From: Halobacterium zhouii
GTDB taxonomy: Archaea; Halobacteriota; Halobacteria; Halobacteriales; Halobacteriaceae
NCBI RefSeq assembly: GCF_021249405.1
Contig: NZ_CP089593.1
Coordinates: 1,364,001-1,428,000 of the forward strand
Length of the DNA stretch: 64,000 bases
Direction of reading: 5' to 3'
Part shown: positions 33,618 through 41,194 of the stretch, one piece after another
How the letters are laid out: every line of letters begins with the position of its first letter
How positions within the stretch are numbered: position 1 is the first letter of the stretch
Notes under the pieces: model-generated
Told to the model about the DNA's origin: nothing
Databases searched by the model: none
What the model saw: only the letters and a program-made list of their open reading frames with translations
Translations under genes and position numbers: made by a program

Positions 33618-34322
33618 ATGCACACCAGTCGACAGACAGGTCACGCGGTGGACGCGTTGCCGGCGCTCGATTCGGGCGTCACGCTCCTTCGGGGCGCCGA
33701 GAGTGTCGGCGAAAGCAAGTCCGGCGTGCAGGACAGACGAACGGAACTCGCGGCGCTCGCGCTCGCCGAACTCGACCGGCGGGACGGCCCCGTGCGCTGG
33801 GTGGACGCCCGGAATCACGTCTCGACGCACGCGCTCACGGACGGTGCGCGGCGTCCGCGCGTTCTCGAGCGGGTGCTGGTGGCGCGCGCGTTCACGGCCC
33901 ACCAGCATCATAGTCTCGTCCGGCAGTTGGTCGCGGACGCGGCGCGCCCCACCGCGCTCGTCGTCGCGCCCGCGGTGGACGACCTGTACGCGGACGAGGA
34001 CCTGCTCACGGGAGAGGCCGAGCGCCTCCGCGATGCGACGCTGTCGACGCTGCACGCGCTCGCCGAGGCCTGTGACGTGCCCGTGCTCGTCACCGCGAGC
34101 GACGACGAGATCGTCGCCGAGTACGCCCACGAGGAGTTAGCGGTGGAGGAGACGCGCTTCGGGCCGCGCTTCGAGGGCGCGGGCGGCGAGACGACGGCGT
34201 ACTGGTCGCGCGGCGGGTGGCAGACCACCGTGCCGTACTGGGTCGACATCTACGGCGCAGTCGAGGCGACCGAAGCCGTCGAGACGGAGACGGAACCGGC
34301 GCTCCCGGAGGTGATTGCCTGA
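33618..34322 (+). CDS. Divergent RecA/RAD55-like protein in a DNA polymerase B cassette
   Basis: 234-aa protein whose N-terminus DALPALDSGVTLLRGAESVGES resembles the start of a RAD55/RecA core (quoted region about 12-33), but the P-loop is degenerate (GAESVGESKSG, no GK[ST]). ALVVAPAVDDLYADED (about 114-129) takes the Walker B place, and PVLVTASDDE follows. It overlaps the next gene by one base (TGATG) in a three-gene cassette ending in a family B DNA polymerase. Known archaeal PolB2 cassettes contain a RecA-family paralogue, which is why I read it so; homology is weak by eye. Confidence 0.55.
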   Translation: MHTSRQTGHAVDALPALDSGVTLLRGAESVGESKSGVQDRRTELAALALAELDRRDGPVRWVDARNHVSTHALTDGARRPRVLERVLVARAFTAHQHHSLVRQLVADAARPTALVVAPAVDDLYADEDLLTGEAERLRDATLSTLHALAEACDVPVLVTASDDEIVAEYAHEELAVEETRFGPRFEGAGGETTAYWSRGGWQTTVPYWVDIYGAVEATEAVETETEPALPEVIA

Positions 34323-34606
34323 TGGGGCGCACGAATCCGACCTACCGGGACTGCCTGGACGCGTACGAGCAGCGCTGCCAGCCGTTCCGTCGCGCGCTCC
34401 GCCGGGAGCGCGAGGCGGACTTCGACCGCCTGTTCGAGCGCGCGCGGAACCACGCGCACGCCGCCGGTCACCTGAACCCGACCGACCCGGAGCGCGCGGC
34501 GTTGCTCTCGATGCTGCTCGCTCAGGAGGCCGAGTTGCGAGAGCAAGCGAGCGAACTGGCGAAACTGACCGAGGAACTTCGGGAACTGCGGGAACGCCTC
34601 GAGTAG
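34322..34606 (+). CDS. Small coiled-coil protein of the polymerase cassette
   Basis: 94-aa charged protein. The N-terminal half is helical with two cysteines (YRDCLDAYEQRCQPFRRALR, about 9-28); the C-terminal ~30 residues (LREQASELAKLTEELREL) are a clear heptad coiled coil, suggesting oligomerisation or docking. It is squeezed between the RecA-like gene (one-base overlap) and the polymerase gene (no gap), so coupled expression is certain in practice. No known family recognised. Confidence 0.65.
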   Translation: MGRTNPTYRDCLDAYEQRCQPFRRALRREREADFDRLFERARNHAHAAGHLNPTDPERAALLSMLLAQEAELREQASELAKLTEELRELRERLE

Positions 34607-36793
34607 ATGGCGTTCGCGTTCGACTTCGAGGAGGACGGCGTGACCATCTGGCACGCGACGGGAGACAGCGTCGACGAAGGAGGCGTGACCGCCGAGCGCG
34701 ACACCGACTACCGACCGACCGTCTACGTGCACGCGAACGACGGCGAACTCGGCGCGCTCGCCGACCGCCTCGCTGACGACCCGAAGGTTGCCGCGCTGGC
34801 GTGGCGCGAGCGGTTCCTCGACCTACACGCCGAAGAGCAATCGGAGGTGCTCGCCGTCGAACTGACGCGCGCCGGGGAGGTTCGACAACTCGCTCGCGAG
34901 ATACGGACGCGCCACGAGCCGGGCGGCCCGTCCGGCGCAACGGCACGCGCGCCGGGGACGTACCGCCTGTTCAACGTCGATTTCTCGCCGGGGTTCCGGT
35001 ACTGCGTGGAGACCGGGACGGACCCGACGCCCGCTCGCGACCTGCGGACGCTCGCGGTGCGCACGACGGACCGCGCGCTCGCCCACGACGACGTCTCGTC
35101 GCTCCGCATCGACGGCGAACGCGTCGCGGGCAGCGAGGAGGCCGTGCTCCGAGCGCTGGCGTCACGGGTCGAGCGCGAGAACCCGGACGTGCTCGTGGTG
35201 AGCCACGGCGACCTGCTCTCGCTCGTCGCCGCGAGGGCGGAGCGCGCGGGCGTCGACTTCCGGTGGGGGAGAGACGCCAGTGGCGTGGCATTGGCTGGCG
35301 ACGACATCAGCCAGTTGGCGGCAGCGAACACGTACGAGCATCACGACCGCAGTAGTCATTCGCCCGCGACGTACACCGTCCGGGGGCGCGCGGTGCTCGA
35401 CGAGTCGAACAGCTTTCTGTGGGGGCAGTCGGGGCTCGCGGGCCTGCTGTACCTCGTCGAGCAGTCCTGGCAGCCCATCGAGGAGGCGGGGCGCGCGAGC
35501 ATCGGCGGCGTGCTCACCGCGATGCAGACTCGGGAGGCGCTCTCCCGGGGCGTGCTCGTGCCGTGGAACAAGTGGGGGCCAGAGCAGTTCAAGGACGCGC
35601 GCACGCTCCACGCCGCGGACCGCGGCGGCACGACGCTCGCGCCCGAAGTCGGCCGCCACGAGAACGTACACGAACTCGACTTCGCGTCGCTGTACCCCAC
35701 GATAATCCGGGAGTACAACGTCAGCCCGGACACCGTGTTGTGTGACTGCCACCCCGACCGGGAGGTTGTCCCGGAACTCGGCTACAACCTCTGCCCCGAG
35801 GACGGCTTCCTCGGTGACGTGCTCGGCCCGCTGCTCGAGGACCGAGCGGACATCAAGGACGAAATCGCCGCTGCGGAGGCGGAGCGTTCGGGCGCTACCG
35901 GTGACCGTCACGAGCGCCTGGAAGCCCGCTCGGCGGCCATCAAGTGGGTGCTGGTCTCGTGTTTCGGTTACCAGGGTTACCGGAACAGCAAGTTCGGGCG
36001 CATCGAGTGCCACGAGGCCATCAACGCGTTCGCGCGGGACATCCTCCTGCGTGCAAAACAGCGACTCGAGGACGCCGGCTGGCACGTCGCGCACGCCATC
36101 GTGGACAGCGTCTGGGTGACTCCCGCGGTCGACGACCCGACGCCGCTCGGAGAGGTCTGTGACACAATCTCCGAGGAGGCCCGCGTCCGACTGGAGCACG
36201 AGGCCGCCTACGACTGGGTGTGTTTCGTGCCGCGACGGGGCGAACGAGCGGGCGCACTCACCTCCTACTTCGGGAAGGTCGCCGACGCCGAGGAGTTCAC
36301 GGTCCGCGGCGTGGAGGCGCGCCGCCGCTCGACGCCCTCGTTCGTCGAGGACTGCCAGCGCGAGTGGTTCCGCGTGCTCGACCGAACGGGGAGTCCGGAC
36401 GCCGTCGTCGACCGCCTGCGCCGTGACCTTGCGTCGCTCCGCTCGGGCGACGTGGACTCCGCGGCTCTCGTGGTGGAAAAGCGCGCGTCGAAACCCGCGA
36501 GCGAATACCGGCAGGCGACGCGCACGGTCGCGGCGCTCCGACGATACCAGGCCCACGGTATCGATCGCCACCCCGGCCAGCGCGTGGAGTTCGTCGTCAC
36601 CGACGACGACGCCGACGGGCGGCGGCGCGTTCGCCTGCCGTTCGAGGACGGCGTGGACGACTACGACGCCGATCACTACGCCGACAGGCTGATTCGTGCT
36701 GCAGCGACCGTCGTCTCCCCGTTCGGCTGGGACCGCTCGCGAGTCGAGCGCGAACTCCGGACGACCAGAGACCTCGAACTCGGGTCGTTCTGA
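34607..36793 (+). CDS. Family B DNA polymerase, PolB2-like, with degenerate exonuclease and altered motif C
   Basis: 728 aa. Polymerase motif A is intact: LDFASLYPTIIREYN with D358. Motif B is recognisable with K446 and SCFGYQGYRNSKFG, although the usual NS-YG asparagine is V450. Motif C, normally DTDS, reads AIVDS: D500 is kept but the first Asp is I498. The thumb motif VEKRASKPASEY (623-634) is present. The 3'-5' exonuclease Exo I (DxE) and Exo II (FD) motifs are not found: the matching regions read RTLAV and HGDLLSL. So proofreading is probably lost while two core metal ligands remain. It starts directly after the preceding stop. Replicative PolB1 lies elsewhere; this is likely a specialised enzyme. 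Confidence 0.85.
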   Translation: MAFAFDFEEDGVTIWHATGDSVDEGGVTAERDTDYRPTVYVHANDGELGALADRLADDPKVAALAWRERFLDLHAEEQSEVLAVELTRAGEVRQLAREIRTRHEPGGPSGATARAPGTYRLFNVDFSPGFRYCVETGTDPTPARDLRTLAVRTTDRALAHDDVSSLRIDGERVAGSEEAVLRALASRVERENPDVLVVSHGDLLSLVAARAERAGVDFRWGRDASGVALAGDDISQLAAANTYEHHDRSSHSPATYTVRGRAVLDESNSFLWGQSGLAGLLYLVEQSWQPIEEAGRASIGGVLTAMQTREALSRGVLVPWNKWGPEQFKDARTLHAADRGGTTLAPEVGRHENVHELDFASLYPTIIREYNVSPDTVLCDCHPDREVVPELGYNLCPEDGFLGDVLGPLLEDRADIKDEIAAAEAERSGATGDRHERLEARSAAIKWVLVSCFGYQGYRNSKFGRIECHEAINAFARDILLRAKQRLEDAGWHVAHAIVDSVWVTPAVDDPTPLGEVCDTISEEARVRLEHEAAYDWVCFVPRRGERAGALTSYFGKVADAEEFTVRGVEARRRSTPSFVEDCQREWFRVLDRTGSPDAVVDRLRRDLASLRSGDVDSAALVVEKRASKPASEYRQATRTVAALRRYQAHGIDRHPGQRVEFVVTDDDADGRRRVRLPFEDGVDDYDADHYADRLIRAAATVVSPFGWDRSRVERELRTTRDLELGSF

Positions 36794-36826
36794 CTCGGGG
36801 CAGTGACACACCGACGGCAGCGCCCC

Positions 36827-37288
36827 TCAGAGTCGCTTGCGGAGGCTGTGAAACTTCGTCTCGAAGTCGTGGTTCTCGTAGAAGTCGAGGGCGGCGTCGT
36901 TGTCCACGTGGACGGAGAGACTGAGTCGCTCGCAATCCCGCGACCGCGCCCACTCGGCCATCCGGTCGAGGAGGTCGCCGGCGATGCCCTCGCGGCGGCG
37001 CTCCGGGACGACGTAGAGGCCGTCGACGTAGCAGTTCGGCCCGCGTTCGTACAGCGCGGGCGAACTCGAGACGCCCCCGGAGACGTTGCCGACGGGTTCG
37101 GGGTCGTACGCGACGAAGATGGTGCGGTCGTCGTCGTCCAGCCAGCGCGAGCAGTCCTCGGCCTCGACGACGCTCTCCTCGACCGCGCTGAACTCGGGGT
37201 CGCGGGCCTCCGTGTCGCGGTACGCAGGCCGCAGCAGGCGCGCGGCGACGGCCTCACGTTCGTCGTCGGTGGGAACGCGAATGTCCAT
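36827..37288 (-). CDS. GNAT-family N-acetyltransferase
   Basis: 153-aa acetyltransferase. The acetyl-CoA pyrophosphate loop is RRREGIAGDLLDRM (about 97-110), preceded by CYVDGLYVVPE and followed by LSVHVDNDAALDFYENHDF, the standard GNAT motif A and B arrangement. The substrate (small molecule or protein N-terminus) is unknown. Converges with the polymerase gene. Confidence 0.85.
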   Translation of the reverse strand: MDIRVPTDDEREAVAARLLRPAYRDTEARDPEFSAVEESVVEAEDCSRWLDDDDRTIFVAYDPEPVGNVSGGVSSSPALYERGPNCYVDGLYVVPERRREGIAGDLLDRMAEWARSRDCERLSLSVHVDNDAALDFYENHDFETKFHSLRKRL

Positions 37289-37400
37289 GCGGAGTGGGTA
37301 TGGGCAGAGCGTCGAAAAGCTACCGTTCGCTGTGCGAGGCGGCGCGGTCTCGGACGCCGGAACCGGGTCGCTTTTGGGCTATCCCGAGGAACGAGTCGGT

Positions 37401-37610
37401 ATGAGCTTCGAAGAGGACGACGCGGTCGTACTTCACGACAAGCACAGCGAGTTCGACGGCGAAACGGGCACGGTCACCCAGGTCGTCGAGACGATGTTCG
37501 GGGAGCCGAACTACACCGTGAGCTTCGAAGACGGGCAGGAAGCGGGCGTGCCCGCCGACAACCTCGAGGACGCCGAGGGCGGTGACGGCGAGGACGCCGA
37601 CGAGGAGTAA
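37401..37610 (+). CDS. Small KOW/DUF1918-like acidic protein
   Basis: 69-aa protein. The core DDAVVLHDKHSEFDGETGTV and YTVSFEDGQEAGVP is a small SH3-like barrel of the KOW/DUF1918 type, followed by a wholly acidic tail. A TATA-like run (CTTTTGGG) lies about 30 bases upstream of the ATG at 37401. It might bind nucleic acid, but the family has no assigned role. Confidence 0.6.
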   Translation: MSFEEDDAVVLHDKHSEFDGETGTVTQVVETMFGEPNYTVSFEDGQEAGVPADNLEDAEGGDGEDADEE

Positions 37611-37660
37611 CCCAGCGGCGAATCCGGTGGCGAGTCGAGCGCCGGCGGTCCGGAGTAGCG

Positions 37661-37671
37661 ATTCTTTTAGG
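37661..37671 (+). promoter_or_regulatory. TATA box for the COG1325 gene
   Basis: ATTCTTTTAGG lies 24-34 bases upstream of the ATG at 37695, consistent with leaderless transcription. Confidence 0.5.
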
Positions 37672-37694
37672 CGTTCGGCGTCTACGCCTTCCCA

Positions 37695-38114
37695 ATGGGT
37701 TCCGTTCCGTTCCACTACTTCGACCTGCGGGCGTTCTGCTACGACACGGAGGACGAGGAGCGCGTGAAGGATTCGCTCCGGCACTTCCTCCCGGAGGACG
37801 TCGAGTTACAGCGCACGACCTCCGAGGGGCACCTCGGGGACCGAATCGTCGTGCTGTCGGCGCGCGTCGAGCGCGCCGACGAGATGCGCCACGTCCTCGA
37901 CCAGTTGCGCGACGGCGCGGACATCGAGCAGATCCGCGCCCAACTCGATGACCGCGTGGACGACAACTGCTCGCTGTTCGTCCACCTCGACAAGCAGGCG
38001 GCCTACCAGGGCGACGCGCAACTCGGCGACGGCCTGTCGCTGCGCGCGAAAGTCGAGGCGTACCCAGCGAAGCGGGAGGCCGCCGTGGAGAACGCCCGCG
38101 AGGCGCTGAGCTAG
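37695..38114 (+). CDS. Predicted exosome-associated RNA-binding protein (COG1325)
   Basis: 139-aa protein of archaeal family COG1325, predicted RNA-binding and linked to the exosome by gene neighbourhood. Typical blocks are FHYFDLRAFCYDTEDEERV, DRIVVLSARVERADEMRHVL and CSLFVHLDKQAAYQGD, ending in LRAKVEAYPAKREAAVENA. It normally lies next to the Rpp30 gene; here a BNR-repeat gene separates them. Function in RNA processing is inferred from context only. Confidence 0.85.
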   Translation: MGSVPFHYFDLRAFCYDTEDEERVKDSLRHFLPEDVELQRTTSEGHLGDRIVVLSARVERADEMRHVLDQLRDGADIEQIRAQLDDRVDDNCSLFVHLDKQAAYQGDAQLGDGLSLRAKVEAYPAKREAAVENAREALS

Positions 38115-38204
38115 AGCCGACCGCTCCCACCCCTTTCCTGTCATCATCCTTCCAAAACTGCTGTTCAGCGAACGCTTTACTGGTCCCGGGTGGACGGACC
38201 AGAT

Positions 38205-39257
38205 ATGCTCCTCGCGGGAAGCGGCGACGGCCTGTATCGACTGACTGGCGTCGGCCGGGCGGCGGAGACGAACGCACAGCAGGTTCTCGACGCGGGGGCG
38301 GTCGCCCGCGTCCGGACGTTCGAGGGAGTCGACGGAGTGTTCGCCGCCACGGAGACGGGGCTGTATCACTCGCCCGGCGGTGACGAGTGGACGAACCTCG
38401 GCGTGCCCCGGGAGAACGTGTACGCGGTCGGCGCGAGCCCCGACGGGCGGGTGTACGCGGGGACGCGTCCGGCGCACGTCTACGTCGCGCAGACCAGCGG
38501 CGGCGAGCAGGCGAACGACGGCGCGGCGTCGCTCGGGGAACTGGCGTGGCGAGAACTCGAGGCGTTCCAGGAGTTGCCGTCGCGCGACGAGTGGCGACTC
38601 CCCCGACACGAGAATCTCGCGCAGGTGCGGGACCTCAACGTGCACCCGGACGAACCCGACCGCGTCGTCGCTGGCGTCGAAGTCGGCGGCGTCCACGTCA
38701 GCGACGACGGCGGCGAGACGTGGACGGAGCGCCGCGGGGCCGGCGGGACAGACGGCGAGAGCGACGTCGAAGCCGGCAACGAATCCGGCGTCGACGACGA
38801 CGTCCACGAGTTGGCGGTTGTCGGACCGGACGAGTTCGTCGCCGCGACCGGGTTCGGGCTGTTCCGTACGACGGACGCCGGGCGGTCGTGGACGCGACTC
38901 GACGACGGGTACGAGCAGCGCTACTTCCGGTCGGTGTGCGCCGTCGACGGTGACGTCTACGCGGGCAGCGCGCTCGCCCACACGTCGACGTGGGACGACG
39001 AGGACGCGAACCCGGCGCTGTTCGCGTGCCGCGACGGTGAGACCCTCGAGCAGGTGGACCTCCCGCGGTCGGACGAGACGGTCACCGGACTGACCGGCAT
39101 CGACAGCGGCGTCGACGAAGACGATCAGGTCGTCGCAGCCACGCACCGCGGGACGGTGCTCGCAGAGCAACCCGACGGCTGGGTCGTCGCCGGTTCGATC
39201 CCCGCGACCGACGGATTCGCGGGGAGTTACACGCCACTGCTGTGGGTCGAGGGCTGA
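38205..39257 (+). CDS. BNR/Asp-box beta-propeller-like protein
   Basis: 350-aa soluble protein with repeated sialidase-type Asp-boxes: SDDGGETWTE and TTDAGRSWTR are clear, and GLYHSPGGDEWTNLG is a third, weaker one. Blade-like repeats (VYAGTRPAHVYVA, VVAGVEVGGVHVS, VYAGSALAHTST) indicate a propeller related to Ycf48/photosystem stability or VPS10-like folds. No signal peptide, so probably cytoplasmic. The ATG at 38205 follows a TATA-like CGCTTTACT. It interrupts the COG1325-Rpp30 pair; its role there is unknown. Confidence 0.7.
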   Translation: MLLAGSGDGLYRLTGVGRAAETNAQQVLDAGAVARVRTFEGVDGVFAATETGLYHSPGGDEWTNLGVPRENVYAVGASPDGRVYAGTRPAHVYVAQTSGGEQANDGAASLGELAWRELEAFQELPSRDEWRLPRHENLAQVRDLNVHPDEPDRVVAGVEVGGVHVSDDGGETWTERRGAGGTDGESDVEAGNESGVDDDVHELAVVGPDEFVAATGFGLFRTTDAGRSWTRLDDGYEQRYFRSVCAVDGDVYAGSALAHTSTWDDEDANPALFACRDGETLEQVDLPRSDETVTGLTGIDSGVDEDDQVVAATHRGTVLAEQPDGWVVAGSIPATDGFAGSYTPLLWVEG

Positions 39258-39327
39258 CGCAACCGGACACCGGCATCGGAGTCACCAACGCAACGGGCAC
39301 CGTAGTCGGAGGCAGTGAACCGCACGC

Positions 39328-39336
39328 GTTTTTACG
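39328..39336 (+). promoter_or_regulatory. TATA box deciding the GTG start of rnp3
   Basis: GTTTTTACG lies 23-31 bases upstream of the GTG at 39359, which supports that start over in-frame codons further upstream. Confidence 0.5.
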
Positions 39337-39358
39337 GGCGGCCCGCCAACAGCGACGC

Positions 39359-40063
39359 GTGTACGAGGCCGTTCACGCGCGCCCCGACGGCGAAAGCACG
39401 GTCGCCCGATTCGCGGCGACGGTGGCGAGCGACGGCTACGACGGCGTCGTCGTGCGGAACCACACCGACGCCCGCCCGGACACCGACCTCGAATCCATCG
39501 CCGACGAGTACGGCGTCGACGTGGTGGACGGCGCGGAGTTAGTTCCCGAGGACGTGGCCCACGCCAGCGGCGCCATCGGCAACCTCCGCGAGCAGGCGAC
39601 GGTAGTGCTGGTTCGCGGCGGCACGCCGGACCTGAACCGGTTCGTTGCGGAGTCACCGAAAGCGGACGTGCTCGCGGGGCCGATGCGCGGCGAGGGCGAT
39701 GTCAACCACGTCATCGTGCGTGCGGCCAGGGAGAACGGCGTGCGCCTCGAGTTCGACTTCTCGCGCGTGCTCCGCGCGGAGGGCGGCCCGCGCGTGCAGG
39801 CGCTGCGCGGCCTCCGGAAACTCCGGGAACTCGTCGAGCATTACGACGCGCCGTACGTCGTGAGTGCGGACGCCCACAGCCACCTGGAGTTGCGCGCGCC
39901 CCGGGAACTGCTCGCCGTCGGCGAGGAAATCGGGTTCGACCGCGACCAGATCCGCGGGGGACTCGAGGAGTGGGGTGCGCTCGCCGAGCGGAACCGGGAA
40001 CGGCAGTCCGCGGAGTTCATTTCCCAGGGGGTCGAACGTGGCAGGTATGAAGAAGACGATTGA
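39359..40063 (+). CDS. rnp3: Ribonuclease P protein component 3 (Rpp30)
   Basis: 234-aa PHP-fold subunit of RNase P, which matures tRNA 5' ends. The GTG start gives the usual family N-terminus YEAVHARPDGEST; later blocks are GYDGVVVRNHTD, GPMRGEGDVNHVIVRAA and VVSADAHSHLELRAPREL. The upstream in-frame sequence is rejected because it contains the TATA box. It overlaps the methyltransferase gene by 17 bases, starting the rnp3-methyltransferase-rnp2-psmA run. Confidence 0.92.
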   Translation: MYEAVHARPDGESTVARFAATVASDGYDGVVVRNHTDARPDTDLESIADEYGVDVVDGAELVPEDVAHASGAIGNLREQATVVLVRGGTPDLNRFVAESPKADVLAGPMRGEGDVNHVIVRAARENGVRLEFDFSRVLRAEGGPRVQALRGLRKLRELVEHYDAPYVVSADAHSHLELRAPRELLAVGEEIGFDRDQIRGGLEEWGALAERNRERQSAEFISQGVERGRYEEDD

Positions 40064-40715
40064 GGAGCACGCCGAGCGCTTCGACGACATCGCCGCCGAG
40101 TACGACGACGACGAGACCCCGGAGTACAACGACTGCGTCGCGCTCGTGGTCGAACACGCCGCCCCCGGGAGCGACGACACCGTACTCGACCTGGGGTGTG
40201 GCACGGGCGCTATCGCGCTCGCGCTCGCCGAGGACGCAGAACGCGTCGTCGGGCGCGACATCAGCGAGGGGATGATGGACGAAGCGCGCCGGAAAGCCGA
40301 GGAGCGCGGCCTTGACAACGTCGAATTCGAGAAGGGGACGTTCCGGGAGCCGAACATCGAGGACGAAGGAGATATCGACGTGGTGACGTCGAACTTCGCG
40401 ATGCACCACCTGAGCAACGACGAGAAGCGCGAGGCCATCGGCGTCATCGCGGACCTGGCGCCCCAGAAGATCGTGCTCGGTGACGTGATGCTGTTCGCCT
40501 CTGCGGACCCCGACGAGCCGTTCTACAGCCCCGAGGTCGACGACCCCGCGACCGTCGGCGTGCTCGCAGACGCGTTTACGGACGAGGGGTACGCGCTCAC
40601 CGCTATCGAGCGGGTCCACGACCAGGTCGGCGTTCTCGTCGCGGAGCGAGCGGTCGGCGCGGCGGACCTCGAGGGAATCGACGCCGACATCGAGTCGGGG
40701 GACCACGAGTCGTGA
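40047..40715 (+). CDS. Class I SAM-dependent methyltransferase
   Basis: 222-aa Rossmann-fold methyltransferase with SAM motif I VLDLGCGTGAIALALA (about 46-61), acidic motif II VVGRDISEGMMDEAR and motif IV-like DVVTSNFAMHHLSN. It lies between rnp3 (17-base overlap) and rnp2 (4-base overlap), a position conserved in haloarchaea, so an RNA or RNase P-linked substrate is plausible but unproven. Confidence 0.88.
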   Translation: MKKTIEEHAERFDDIAAEYDDDETPEYNDCVALVVEHAAPGSDDTVLDLGCGTGAIALALAEDAERVVGRDISEGMMDEARRKAEERGLDNVEFEKGTFREPNIEDEGDIDVVTSNFAMHHLSNDEKREAIGVIADLAPQKIVLGDVMLFASADPDEPFYSPEVDDPATVGVLADAFTDEGYALTAIERVHDQVGVLVAERAVGAADLEGIDADIESGDHES

Positions 40716-41191
40716 AACACCTCCCGAAGCACCTCCGCCCGCGGTGGCGCTACCTCGCAGTGGAACTCGAGTCGTGGCCGGACGCCGACGTGTCGCGCCG
40801 GGAGTTCCAGCGCAGCGTCTGGTTCGCCGCGCAGAACCTCTACGGGGACGCCGGGAGCGCGGACGCCGACCTCCGCGTGCTGCAGTTCGACCTGGGGTCG
40901 GGCGACGGCGAAGCCCTGGTGCGGGCGCGACGCGGAGAGGTCGAGCGCGCCCGCGCCGCCATCGCGTGCGTGGACGAGGTGCACGGCGACCCCGTCCGGG
41001 TGGCCGTGCGAGGGGTTTCGGGGACGGTTCGCGCAGCCGAAGAAAAGTATTTAGGTAACCCGACAGAAATCGCAGACGAGCAACGAGTCGTGTTCGAGGA
41101 CGAATCCAGGCGCGCCGTCGTGCGGGGCGAGCGCGTCGACGTAGACTGCGAGGACGGATTCGCTGGCGCGACGCGGTTCGACGCGACGTAA
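40712..41191 (+). CDS. rnp2: Ribonuclease P protein component 2 (Pop5)
   Basis: 159-aa Pop5/Rpp14 subunit of RNase P, which pairs with Rpp30 to activate the catalytic RNA. Start GTG in a 4-base overlap with the methyltransferase stop. Family blocks are LRPRWRYLAVELES near the start and SVWFAAQNLYGDAGSADADL. The C-terminal ~45 residues are an extra acidic haloarchaeal extension. Three bases separate it from psmA. Confidence 0.92.
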   Translation: MKHLPKHLRPRWRYLAVELESWPDADVSRREFQRSVWFAAQNLYGDAGSADADLRVLQFDLGSGDGEALVRARRGEVERARAAIACVDEVHGDPVRVAVRGVSGTVRAAEEKYLGNPTEIADEQRVVFEDESRRAVVRGERVDVDCEDGFAGATRFDAT

Positions 41192-41194
41192 ATC

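Noticed and set aside
33618..34322. Annotation as an active RadA/RecA ATPase
   Set aside because: The glycine-rich region lacks the GK[ST] of a Walker A motif, so only a divergent RecA-like call is supportable.
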